A DNA stretch of 34,038 nt from an uncultured Verrucomicrobiota bacterium (lineage in GTDB: Bacteria; Verrucomicrobiota; Kiritimatiellia; RFP12; UBA3636). Numbering within the stretch: position 1 is the first letter of the stretch; every line of letters begins with the position of its first letter. Shown here one piece after another: positions 21,101 to 29,152 of the stretch. The notes beneath the pieces were generated by a model. That model was not told where the DNA came from, ran no database searches, and saw only the letters and a program-made list of their open reading frames with translations. The position numbers and the translations under genes are program-made. Location of the stretch: contig CASEAR010000063.1 of assembly GCA_949285835.1 (NCBI GenBank), positions 1-34,038 on the forward strand, given 5' to 3'.

Positions 21101-22405
21101 GTCGTTATCCCAGATTACAGCATTGACGTTGGTAACGGCGTAGTTCGCGTGGGTGAAAATAGCGCCGCCCTGAGGCGCGCGGTTCCCGATATATATACCG
21201 TTGGTTATAACGGCGGCTGGTCTTGCTGCGTGTGAGAACTGCTGGAAGATGCCTCCTCCGCGTACTTTCGCGGTGTTGCCTGCAAAAAGCAGATTGCGTC
21301 CGTAAAATCCTCCGATATGCCCGAAAAACGCGCCGCCTTCGGCAGCCGCGCGGTTTCCGACGAATCGGCAATCCCTCACGAGTTTTCCAGAACTGTTATA
21401 GTAAATCATTGCACCGCCGGTTTTGGCGGTATTGTCAAAAAAGTCGCATGACTCAAGCATCAGCCCTGGGTTGTGCTGTGCAATGCCGCCGCCGGAATTT
21501 CCGGCCGAATTCCCGACGAAAGTGCAGCGGTACATTCTATCCCAGGCCCACCAGCAGTTGGCCGTCATAACGCCGCCGCCTTTCTGTCCGGCTGAATTGT
21601 CCAGAAACAGGGAATTCCGGATATGGCAGTCTGCCACGGAATATACAAACGCCCCGCCTCCGGAATCCGATGCGTGATTTCTTCTGAAAACGCAATTGTC
21701 CACGGACATTATCCTGCCGTCGCTGATTTCGGTAATGTTTCTGGCGTATATGGCGCCGCCTTCCGACGCGGAGTTGTCCTCGAACAGCGTGCCGCTCACA
21801 TGGATTCCGGTGTTTGTCACGGCGATTGCGCCGCCTTGTACGGCGAAGTTCCCGCGGAACACGCAGTTCGAAACGATCGCGGCCCCGTTATCTGCTGTCC
21901 TGACTGCAAGAATGCCCCCACCCATGCCGTCAAGACCCGCTCCCCCGGCGAATCCGTGCCGCACATGCACTCCGTCGAGAATGGAACCGGCTTCGGCCCG
22001 AACCACGTGGAAAACATTGTTGGACGGATTGCCGTCGCCCTGTATCTCCCCGCTCAGAACAGCCTGCCATTTTTCCGGATTGCGATTTTCCAGTGAGTCC
22101 GAACCTGGCTGGAATCCGCCGCAGACAGAGACGCCTTTCGGAATGATGAAGGAATCAGTCCTTGATTTGCCGGGCAGATATACCGCCGGAGCGAGACGTA
22201 TCTGCATGCCGCTTTCTGCGTTCTGCAGGGCCGTCTGCAGATCGGTGCATGCGTTTGCCCAATCACGGCCGGATCTGTCCCCGGAGGCGCCTGGATCGAC
22301 GTAAACAATTCCATCCGCATATGCGGCGCCGGACGCGTGCAGGATCCCGCATACACATAGAGTGAACGATTTAGCTGCAAAACGGCATAAAGAACGGTAG
22401 TTCAT
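18152..22405 (-). CDS. secreted beta-helix / GH42-like glycosidase fusion
   Basis: A 1417-residue exported protein. Residues 1-31 are a signal peptide. Residues about 33-450 form a right-handed beta-helix of the polymorphic outer-membrane/pectate-lyase-like type: it opens VYVDPGASGDRSGRDW and repeats GGAI/GGGI turns followed by CxFxxNxA coils at least eight times. A middle region (about 480-760) looks like beta-sandwich plus a helical linker. Residues about 770-1200 are a TIM barrel of the GH42 beta-galactosidase kind, with the acid/base in WLANEP (Glu940) and a nucleophile in VNLEFKGGG (Glu1087). An amidotransferase-like domain (DYVTEKRLN...VLPRAEY...GGTAVIIGD) follows, as in GH42. GAGGAT about 11 bases upstream of the ATG serves as ribosome site. 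It lies 157 bases behind the glycine-rich gene and probably shares its promoter. Target sugar unknown. Confidence 0.85.
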   Translation of the reverse strand: MNYRSLCRFAAKSFTLCVCGILHASGAAYADGIVYVDPGASGDRSGRDWANACTDLQTALQNAESGMQIRLAPAVYLPGKSRTDSFIIPKGVSVCGGFQPGSDSLENRNPEKWQAVLSGEIQGDGNPSNNVFHVVRAEAGSILDGVHVRHGFAGGAGLDGMGGGILAVRTADNGAAIVSNCVFRGNFAVQGGAIAVTNTGIHVSGTLFEDNSASEGGAIYARNITEISDGRIMSVDNCVFRRNHASDSGGGAFVYSVADCHIRNSLFLDNSAGQKGGGVMTANCWWAWDRMYRCTFVGNSAGNSGGGIAQHNPGLMLESCDFFDNTAKTGGAMIYYNSSGKLVRDCRFVGNRAAAEGGAFFGHIGGFYGRNLLFAGNTAKVRGGGIFQQFSHAARPAAVITNGIYIGNRAPQGGAIFTHANYAVTNVNAVIWDNDPDGNLSGLAGDTNVCINSIVSGGWTIGSGNTGSAPEMRTAARSVWPASAKYDAKTGLTEVKLPGTERKPDELAGMILRTASKDPKYFMIAGNSAGSASVWGDAARQISSGEPFVIFDCGWKERGWRPEDFNIDINVRKLSETSSALQKKVVFTYKLPVDLHKDGTVHIALRNMDTLKESVKILKAPLEKMGTYSMSAEWKTSDGGLENGWYLPVITIYNADGETIGRYETPAENIEQIYLAGGIKIVSRETAESWAQDIRTWLDELLELEEKAVAAGADCSLPGLMIQAMRETVRQLQSRIDCFEYELIGQNHAYCAAQVPKTKAQLLALIADPDSGVNADIMPRPAGRLSLRDGYFWDGDTPVFMIGHCVFAFLPELEKMRNMGFNLVHVSTAPDSVFGKNKREDGPLRVSDFNKGPLTVMTNFLNECSRLGIKVDLGLTTGSIPGWFFDDHPGAVLKGGSMAGMYNYDIEDPDANEFIKSYLEIAMQQVAGHPAINSIWLANEPGYLNYGERSKALFRKLMLERYGSIEQINEAWGTSYASAEDINPDFSWTQEVSPRQTDYWWFNLNRLTEHFKWQKSIIRRYDPTVPVEVKLNNMQMGWFCPPFNVDQEGVTDMSEIAGMDSGTLNFAKPYYDWLRCLSPEKPMVNLEFKGGGERARVDIWKGAFMGLAGIDIWAWHPKDSFAQAISRTSGLHENALAAYNIQRLLPQVMAFQKMPRSPFVVLYPDPVLPRAGRYFEVHTPAVNIIKDMNYAVDYVTEKRLNAGRLNEYKYDILVLPRAEYARESTVAGVESWIRSGGTAVIIGDSLLKEPSGRDREVPWLAPPQNSVSPIDGVPGCVKFNLGAGTVWKFPDPSILLTQEDIDAIGKNGDKLKEKYYEIMKPWFEAAASVETDPPPLSISGCEALTVPWTAPDGRRVYLTRIVNEIGNKEFDIAPVFNVKMKKGVDLISGEPISDSGSFKMEPYGVRLIEWTPENGSK

Positions 22406-22562
22406 AGTATTAGATCCTCGTTGCCTGCAATGCGATCCCTCCCGACGGCGAGCGCTGCATCGCAGGTATGGTTTTTGGTGTTTGATTCCCGACGTCTGCG
22501 CTGCGGTGCATTCTGACGGCGGATATCTATTCCCGCCGCATATTACGCCGCATGGTGCTCAG

Positions 22563-24689
22563 TCAGAAGATTAGTATCATGCTTGCTTCCGGAGGAGGAA
22601 TCAGGAAAACAATGCTTCCGGCTTCCGGCTGCGGGTCCTTGCTGTACTCTCCGATGCCGGCTGATATGGTTCCGGTAAATTCCGGAATACTGTCGGTAAT
22701 GAGCGCGCCGCCGGCTTCTCCGGAAAGGTACTGTTCCCTGTAGGTGCTTGGGACGTTCAGCCACACGGCGATGCGTCCGCCTCCGCCTCCGCCGCCAAGT
22801 CTGATACTAGTCGAACCATGGCCGTCCGCCTGTATTATTCCGGTTCCGGAGAAAGTCTTGCACGAAATGAAGACTCCGCCGCCCGAGCCGCATCCGATGT
22901 AGTGCCAGCCACTCCCGTTGGTGCCGTTGGCCAGGAGTTTGCCGTTGACGACTACATCGCCGGAGCAGTCGATCCTGATTAGGCCTCCCCCGTTTCCGGC
23001 GGGAACATTCGAACCACCGCCTCCGCTCCCAGGGAACAACGGCGCGACGGCATGCCCATACACGGCCCCGTAATCCTCCGGATTCTCGCCGCCGCCCTTT
23101 CCGCCGTAGCCGCCTCCCCCGGGGTAGGTGGTCCCCTTCCCATGTCCGGGGCCGAATCCGTCCGTTAAGGTAACTTGTGCGCCTGCAAACCCGAGTCCGT
23201 TGGCATTCACTCCCGAATCAGCATCGTCTACGACGAAAGATTTGGCGGAAATATGCACCGACGCACCATTGGTGGGATGCGAGTGCGGATATATGAATGA
23301 ACTGCCGGAAACCGTAATTGTGCCGCCGGAGGAAATGGCTGCCCCTGGATTCTTCTCAGAATCGGACATTCCGGCGTAGACATGCACCTCCGCTTTCCCT
23401 TTGATTGCAATATCTCCTGCGCACGACAACGAGGGCTTTGCATCCGAGTTGCCGAAAAGCTCTACTACGCCTCTGTTGACCGTCATGCTGCCGCCTACGT
23501 TGATTACGCTATTGGTGAGCTGCAGTCTGCAGAGGTAAACAACGGAGCCGCTTATGTTGAGGTCGTTTGTCACTGTAATAACGAAATTTTCCTGAGGGAA
23601 ACGGAGCCAGCTCCCGTCGAGGCTGAGAGAGTCGCGCTCCCACGAGGATCCCATGCCCGGAGCCATCCATGTGCCGCTGTGACGTATGGCGCCGGTTTCC
23701 TGCAGCAGGAATCTGCTGTCGGTGAAGAACAGCGTTCCCGGTTCGGAAAGCCGGTACTCGCCCGATCCAGCGGCGGAGAATTTGATCTGCGGAATCCCTG
23801 CTTTTTTCTGTTCGAGCGAGTCGTAGATGACGGATATGCGCCCGCCGCCTCCGGCCCCGCCTTGAGTTCCGGTGTTTTCCCCGGCGGCGCTCACAGTTCC
23901 CGAGCCGGTGATAGAAAGGCATGTGATGTAGACGGCTCCGCCTGATCCCCCGCCGGAGTAGTGCCCGTTGTGACCTTTGCCGTCCGCGGTTATCTGTCCG
24001 TTTACGGTAACAGTCCCGGCGGCTTCAATCCGGACCGCCCCTCCGCCGTTGCCTCCGGGGATATTCATTCCGCCTCCGCCTCCGCTGCCCGGCATTTCCG
24101 GAGCTTCGGCTGAACCGTAGACTGATCCGTACGAGGCGAGATTCCGATATTCTCCTCCGTAGCCGCCTCTCCCGCCGTAGCCGCCTCCCTCGGGGTAGGT
24201 GTCCCCCTTCCCATGTCCGGGGCCGCTTCCGCGCGTTTTAGACTCCTGTCCTCCAATAAAGCCCTTGCCGTTTACGTCGATTTTACCGGATGAGGATATT
24301 GTCATGTCTGTGCAGACCACATGTACGCGTGCGTTCGGGATCCACTCTCCGGAAGAATTTGTGGAAACTGCCGAGTTGACCGCATGGGTCAATGTCCCGT
24401 TTATGATAACTTCAGCCGCAGACAGCTTTGTGTCCCATCCGTCGAAAGTTACGGTATTCCCCGATTCCACCGTAAAGGAGGAATACAATGGGGTAGACTC
24501 CGTGATTGTGGCGTCTCCGCGGACGGTGACACTGTCGCCGTCCGACGGCATTAAGCCTCCGTCCCAGTTGTCCTGATTGTCCCAAGATCCTGTTCCGCTA
24601 AAAACCGCATTCTCAGCAGTTGACGGTGCGGCAGCTGCAAAACCGATAAGTGCGATGAAAACAAACTTCATCCAATTCACATAACGCAT
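22563..24689 (-). CDS. secreted glycine-rich beta-strand surface protein with duplicated module
   Basis: A 708-residue exported protein. Residues 1-25 are a signal peptide. A SGTGSWDNQDNWDGG..P..GDSV segment (about 31-55) is like the N-termini of autotransporter-associated strand-repeat proteins, and the gene at 30241 has a similar one. Two copies of a glycine-rich module follow, about 130-290 and 480-650. Each has GPGHGKG (His159 and His516), TYP-GGGYGG, APxxPGSGGGG and GGGGGRI. The DNA of the GPGHGKG-TYP stretch is nearly identical in both (23104-23154 and 24175-24225). No catalytic motif is seen, so a structural or adhesive surface role is likely. The C-terminus PPPEASMILIF resembles a cut-short PEP-CTERM sorting signal. 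AAAGGAGAGG before the ATG supports the start. Confidence 0.75.
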   Translation of the reverse strand: MRYVNWMKFVFIALIGFAAAAPSTAENAVFSGTGSWDNQDNWDGGLMPSDGDSVTVRGDATITESTPLYSSFTVESGNTVTFDGWDTKLSAAEVIINGTLTHAVNSAVSTNSSGEWIPNARVHVVCTDMTISSSGKIDVNGKGFIGGQESKTRGSGPGHGKGDTYPEGGGYGGRGGYGGEYRNLASYGSVYGSAEAPEMPGSGGGGGMNIPGGNGGGAVRIEAAGTVTVNGQITADGKGHNGHYSGGGSGGAVYITCLSITGSGTVSAAGENTGTQGGAGGGGRISVIYDSLEQKKAGIPQIKFSAAGSGEYRLSEPGTLFFTDSRFLLQETGAIRHSGTWMAPGMGSSWERDSLSLDGSWLRFPQENFVITVTNDLNISGSVVYLCRLQLTNSVINVGGSMTVNRGVVELFGNSDAKPSLSCAGDIAIKGKAEVHVYAGMSDSEKNPGAAISSGGTITVSGSSFIYPHSHPTNGASVHISAKSFVVDDADSGVNANGLGFAGAQVTLTDGFGPGHGKGTTYPGGGGYGGKGGGENPEDYGAVYGHAVAPLFPGSGGGGSNVPAGNGGGLIRIDCSGDVVVNGKLLANGTNGSGWHYIGCGSGGGVFISCKTFSGTGIIQADGHGSTSIRLGGGGGGGRIAVWLNVPSTYREQYLSGEAGGALITDSIPEFTGTISAGIGEYSKDPQPEAGSIVFLIPPPEASMILIF

Positions 24690-24744
24690 ACGCCTCTCCT
24701 TTCCCGCGACCTTATGGCAGCAAGGACAACTTCTGCCAACAGTG

Positions 24745-24781
24745 TTGACATTACTATATCACCTTGTACTGAAAATGTCAA
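24745..24781 (-). promoter_or_regulatory. leftward promoter inside an inverted repeat
   Basis: On the - strand, TTGACA (24781-24776), 17 bases, TATAGT (24758-24753): a near-consensus sigma70 promoter about 57 bases before the glycine-rich gene. TTGACATT (24745-24752) and AATGTCAA (24774-24781) form an 8-bp inverted repeat centred 29 bases apart. One arm overlaps the -35 and the other the start point, the layout of a dimer-binding operator. The regulator is unknown. Confidence 0.7.
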
Positions 24782-25043
24782 GAGAAAAGGTGTCTTATTT
24801 GCAAATTTGAAAAGTAGCAGAACGGTTCAAGACATGTGATGCCCTTTTGAAGTGCAGGTGGCTGCTGCATGGGGTACGGGCTGAAGGCCGTTTGAAGCTT
24901 CCGAAAGCTGAATCCGTCGGTGTTTTGTACATGAGTTTCAAATTACAGAGTAAAGTGTGACAAGTGGATGTAATGTTATAACAATTTGATTATTAAAGTA
25001 TTATGTTGAATTGTCAAATCATTTGAGTTTGCCTTCAACATTA

Positions 25044-25073
25044 TTGACAAACTTAGAACACGTGTACTAAAAT
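25044..25073 (+). promoter_or_regulatory. rightward promoter of the 25148-33260 unit
   Basis: TTGACA (25044-25049), 18 bases, TAAAAT (25068-25073). This gives a leader of about 70 bases to the ATG at 25148. The leader contains GAACGGTTG near 25088-25096 but no convincing full palindrome. Confidence 0.6.
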
Positions 25074-25147
25074 CCAGACAGTCCGGGAACGGTTGTCCGT
25101 TTTGAAAGTGCAATCCGGTACGGTTTCGACATTACAGTGAGAATTTT

Positions 25148-28100
25148 ATGACAAAACTGTTTCGTTTTTCATGTTCCTTCCGCAATCTGTTCTTTTGCGC
25201 TTTTCGCAAGCGGTTTCTTTTGGCGTTGGTTTGCGGCGGCGCGCTTTTAGTGTCAGCCGCCGCATTTGCGGGGGATGCGTGCGATCTCCTACGTGACGAC
25301 GCGGCGCGGGTGCTAGTTTCGCGTTCTTCGGGATGGGTTTCATATAGAGAAGATGACGGCGGGAAGGGTGTTTTTACGCTGCGTTCCGCCAAGAAGACGC
25401 AGAATCAATGGGATCTGCAGACATCTGCGGAATTGCGCGGTTCTGTCCGCAAGGGCGAAACGGTAGAAGTGTCCTTCAATGTCCGCGGCAAATCGGCGGG
25501 AGGCGCTGCGCGGATGGTGCTCAAAGTGCAGGACGCTTCGCAGGAGGGGCTGCTGAGGGAGGAGATCCGCTGTACGGAAGAGTGGAACCGGGTAAGCCGC
25601 GTTTTCCGCGCCGGGAGGGACTACGCCGGGGGGGAACTTTCTGTGGTGTTTTTCTTCGGTCTTTCGCGTCAGGTTATTGAGGTTTGCGGGCTGACGGTGC
25701 GTTGTGCTGGCGGGCCCACACCCGGGGGCGGTGCGGAGGGGCCGTCCGGCGGGGGCGCGGGCGCAGTGGCGGGGCCTCCCGAAATTGACCGGCCTCTGCC
25801 GGAACTCCCGCCGGAACCGGAGAAGATGACTCTGCCGGCTTTGAGTCAGGGAGAGCGCGGCGTCAGGCGCTACGCCGTGCTGGAGCTGGACGGTGTGACG
25901 GCGGCGGGGAAGAATGGCGGGCTGCATCCGAAGATCGCGTTAGTTGCGGATGATTTGGAGAAAGGCGGCATTCAGGCGTCTTTCGGCGTGATCGTGCGTT
26001 CGCTCGAAGACGGCGGCCCCGCGTATGCGGACTGGTTCAAACGGACCGCCTACCAGAACGGAGGCCTTTTCGAATTTACGCTGCGGGGCTGGGATGACGC
26101 CGCGGACATCGAGTTCAACGGCAGGCGTTATGCGTCGGAGTTTGCGGTGCCGGATGAGGCGTTTCAGCGCCGCCGTCTGGAGGAGGCGCAGCGGTTTTTC
26201 CACGAAAGGACGGGGCTTAGCCTACAGGCGTTCAGCGTTCCATTCAGCGGCACGCACGACGTTACCCGCGCACTACTGAGGGAATACATTGCGATACGCA
26301 GCTGGATTTACGGGAATACCGGCAGCACCGCGGGCAAATTTGTCTTTCCGAGGACGATTGCTCTCGAAAGCCGGGCCGGGTGCGTGGCGTACGACGAGTT
26401 CCTGATGCGTTATACGCCGCACCGGATGGACAGGCTCATGGTGCTCCAGGGATTTCCGGCATTGTGGGACGAATCATCGCGTGCGCATTTCCGTCTCGTT
26501 GTCGAACAGCTCAAGCGCGACGGATGGATATTCACTACCCCGACGCAGTATCTGGACGCAACGGGTGCGGACCGTCAGCTGAGGCGCGACGCGGAAGCGC
26601 ACAGCAGGCGCTATGTACCGTTCTCCATGGGCGGAAACGCCCCGAATACGGGCGCGGCTGATCTGAGCGGGCTCAATGCGGGCGGCGTCAAGCGCCTGCA
26701 CCTGGACGCGGACGGCCGCATCGTGGATGCGGATGGACGGCGCGTGCGCCTTTTCGGGACGAACCTTACGTTCGGGAACTGTTTCCCGTCCGAAGAAGAA
26801 TCCGCGCGCCTCGCCGTAAGGCTTGCCAGCATGGGGATGAATATCGTGCGCATACACCATCACGACAAACACTATGCGCCCGCCGGGATATGGAAAAAGG
26901 GGGAGAAGCTCAACGAGTTCGATCCCGGGCAGATGCGCCGTCTGGACCGGCTCCTCGCGGAGCTGTCCAGAAACGGCATATACGTGGACCTTAATCTGCA
27001 CGTTTCCAGAGAACACTGGAAGGGGCTTGTGCTTGACGACGGGCTTGCGGACGATAAAGCCCGCGACGGCGTGCTGCCCAAATACGGCAAAGCCCTCGAC
27101 AAGATAGACCGCAGGTTCATAGACCTGCAGAAGAAGTTTGCAGTCGATTATCTCGGCCATGTGAATGAGTTTACCGGAATGCGTTATGCCGACGACCCGG
27201 CGATTGCCATAGTGGAGATCAACAACGAAAACACTTTGCACGATCTGCGCCCGGAGGAACTTCCGGCGTCTTACGCCGGTCCCATCCGGAAGCGCTGGAA
27301 TGAGTGGCTTCGGAAAAAATACGGGGACACCGCGGCGCTGCGGGCCGCCTGGGGCGGAGACGAACCGCTCGGGGCGGAGGTTGCCGTATCGGGGCCGTCT
27401 GCGGAAGGCCCGGAGTACCTGAGCATTGAGTCGGAGGCTCCGGACGAGGCCACGGCCCGGCTTCTGCAGAAACCGCCGCAGACCTGGATGGCGCAGCTGC
27501 AGTGGCGCGATCTGGATCTTGCGGACGGGCAGCTCTACACGCTCTCTTTCCAGTACCGTGCGGACGCCCCCCACACCGCGCCGCTTTCCGTGCGGCGGCA
27601 GATCGCCGGATGGGAGAATCTCGGGCTGTCCGAACAGATAAGCTTCAAGGAAGACTGGCAGACCGCCGTGTATTCTTTCACGGCCCGTGCGCCCGTGCCC
27701 GGGAAGTCGCGCATCGACATCGTGATGGGCGGGTGCCCTCCCGGTGCGTTTCAGATACGCGGTTTTTCGTTGAGGCCCGGCGGGCGCAAAGGGCTTCTCG
27801 ACGGTGAATCGCTTGAAGACGGCACGGTCGGCTTTTCGGGTGTGCGCATCGGGATGACCGAACGCGGCAGGGACTGGAAGCGGTTCCTTGCCGAAGCGGA
27901 AAACGCCTACGTGTCCGAGATGACGGAATGTGTGCGTTCCACGGGATATGACGGATTTTTATTTGACTCTCAGGCCAGTTACGGCGGCTTGTTCGGGCTG
28001 TTCCGCGAAGCGCGGAGCGGTTTCATAGACATGCACAGTTACTGGCAGCACCCGTCTTTTCCGGGACGCGGCTGGGATATGGCGGATTGGAACATAGGCA

Positions 28101-29152
28101 ACAGCGCGATGAGCGCGTCGCCGGAGGGCGGCGCGAATCTCGGTTCGCTTGCCCATACGCGCGTTGCCGGCCTGCCGTTCGGCGTGAGCGAATACGACCA
28201 TGCCGCGCCAAACGAGTACGTTTCGGAAATGTTTCCGATGATAGGGAGCTATGCCGCGAGGCAGGATTGGGACGTGATTATACAGTTCGACTGGGGGAGC
28301 GCCGGGGAAGGCTGCGGATATGTTGACACGTTCTTTTCGCTCAGCTGGAATCCCGCCAAACTGTCGATGGTTCCAGTGGCCGCGCTTCTCTTCCGCGCCG
28401 GGGCCATGCCGCCGGCCGGTGCGTCCGGAGTGCTCACCATTCCGGCGGCGGAGCCTGATGAGCTGTCCCTGGACAAAGGCAGCATCTGGCGTATCTGGGG
28501 CGATGCCGGCAAGGCGGATGACCCGGGACTCAACAGGCGCATCGCCGTGCGGCTGGATCCGCAGAGTCCGGCGTCTGCGCCCGCGCGGTACACGGAGACA
28601 AATTCCGGGGAGGAATCCCCCGCGCTTATCCGTTGGGAGCCGGGCGCTCCGTATTCGGCCCTGTCTGAACGCGCAATGGTCTGGACGGGCATGCTGAAAG
28701 GCGAGATTAAATCGGAACGCGGGATGCCGGGCTTTGTGTTCCGTCCGGATGCATCCGTGGACGGTAGCCCCGTATTCGGCACGATTGCCTTGGCTGCCAT
28801 ACCCGGGGACGGGGAATACGAGCCCATTGGGAAGGCCCGGCGGCATCTGCTTGCCGCGTGCGGGCGCGTGGCCAACACGGACATGGGGTGGAACAGCGCC
28901 CGCACCAGCGTGGGTGTCAGATGGGGCGGGGCGCCTACGCTGTGCGAGACGGTCCCGGGCAGCGTGCGTCTTGCAGTGCCGGGGAGCGGGCAATGGCGCG
29001 TTTGGGCGCTCGACGGCAAAGGGAACAGGCTGAAGCGCATCAAATCGATGCGGAAGGGTTGCGAGCTGCTGTTCCGCATAGGGCCGGAGGACAAAACCAT
29101 ATGGTACGAAATAGAGTCGCCCGCCGCCGCGAACGGGGAGCCGGGGAAATGA
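25148..29152 (+). CDS. secreted CBM / inactive deacetylase-like / GH5-like glycosidase
   Basis: A 1334-residue exported protein. A basic, hydrophobic signal (about 1-41) is followed by a jelly-roll carbohydrate-binding-like domain (60-185) and a Gly/Pro linker (188-232). A polysaccharide-deacetylase-like domain (245-475) is aligned along its length with the protein at 31869, but its catalytic positions are lost: LDD is LDG (248-249), HHGYTH is LRGWDD (312-317), APGN is VPFS (364-367) and QGHP is QGFP (Phe436). Then comes a GH5-like barrel (about 505-1130), starting LFGTNLTFGNCF, with NIVRIHHHD, acid/base IEINNEN (Glu694) and nucleophile GVSEYDH (Glu1015). A beta-sandwich (about 740-905) is inserted between the two acids. 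A C-terminal beta domain closes the protein. The stop overlaps the LacI start (ATGA). It probably hydrolyses an extracellular glycan. Confidence 0.85.
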   Translation: MTKLFRFSCSFRNLFFCAFRKRFLLALVCGGALLVSAAAFAGDACDLLRDDAARVLVSRSSGWVSYREDDGGKGVFTLRSAKKTQNQWDLQTSAELRGSVRKGETVEVSFNVRGKSAGGAARMVLKVQDASQEGLLREEIRCTEEWNRVSRVFRAGRDYAGGELSVVFFFGLSRQVIEVCGLTVRCAGGPTPGGGAEGPSGGGAGAVAGPPEIDRPLPELPPEPEKMTLPALSQGERGVRRYAVLELDGVTAAGKNGGLHPKIALVADDLEKGGIQASFGVIVRSLEDGGPAYADWFKRTAYQNGGLFEFTLRGWDDAADIEFNGRRYASEFAVPDEAFQRRRLEEAQRFFHERTGLSLQAFSVPFSGTHDVTRALLREYIAIRSWIYGNTGSTAGKFVFPRTIALESRAGCVAYDEFLMRYTPHRMDRLMVLQGFPALWDESSRAHFRLVVEQLKRDGWIFTTPTQYLDATGADRQLRRDAEAHSRRYVPFSMGGNAPNTGAADLSGLNAGGVKRLHLDADGRIVDADGRRVRLFGTNLTFGNCFPSEEESARLAVRLASMGMNIVRIHHHDKHYAPAGIWKKGEKLNEFDPGQMRRLDRLLAELSRNGIYVDLNLHVSREHWKGLVLDDGLADDKARDGVLPKYGKALDKIDRRFIDLQKKFAVDYLGHVNEFTGMRYADDPAIAIVEINNENTLHDLRPEELPASYAGPIRKRWNEWLRKKYGDTAALRAAWGGDEPLGAEVAVSGPSAEGPEYLSIESEAPDEATARLLQKPPQTWMAQLQWRDLDLADGQLYTLSFQYRADAPHTAPLSVRRQIAGWENLGLSEQISFKEDWQTAVYSFTARAPVPGKSRIDIVMGGCPPGAFQIRGFSLRPGGRKGLLDGESLEDGTVGFSGVRIGMTERGRDWKRFLAEAENAYVSEMTECVRSTGYDGFLFDSQASYGGLFGLFREARSGFIDMHSYWQHPSFPGRGWDMADWNIGNSAMSASPEGGANLGSLAHTRVAGLPFGVSEYDHAAPNEYVSEMFPMIGSYAARQDWDVIIQFDWGSAGEGCGYVDTFFSLSWNPAKLSMVPVAALLFRAGAMPPAGASGVLTIPAAEPDELSLDKGSIWRIWGDAGKADDPGLNRRIAVRLDPQSPASAPARYTETNSGEESPALIRWEPGAPYSALSERAMVWTGMLKGEIKSERGMPGFVFRPDASVDGSPVFGTIALAAIPGDGEYEPIGKARRHLLAACGRVANTDMGWNSARTSVGVRWGGAPTLCETVPGSVRLAVPGSGQWRVWALDGKGNRLKRIKSMRKGCELLFRIGPEDKTIWYEIESPAAANGEPGK

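Larger units (their letters stand above)
24690..25147. other. divergent intergenic control region
   Basis: 458 AT-richer bases between the divergent glycine-rich gene (-) and the 1334-residue enzyme gene (+). It holds one promoter for each side (24753-24781 and 25044-25073) and an inverted repeat around the leftward one. The middle, about 24800-25040, shows no gene; long 5' leaders are not needed given the promoter positions. Confidence 0.7.

Noticed and set aside
19619-22304. Long + strand frames opposite the beta-helix/GH42 gene (197, 211 and 202 codons)
   Set aside because: Antisense shadows of a clear coding gene with GC-rich third positions.
22530-22565. TGA recoding to extend the glycine-rich protein
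   Set aside because: TGA ends several well-defined genes here (for example at 10023 and 29150), so it is a normal stop in this genome.
28858-29148. Longer N-terminus for the LacI protein
   Set aside because: It would overlap the enzyme gene by almost 100 codons; the ATG at 29149 matches the family start and the ATGA overlap.
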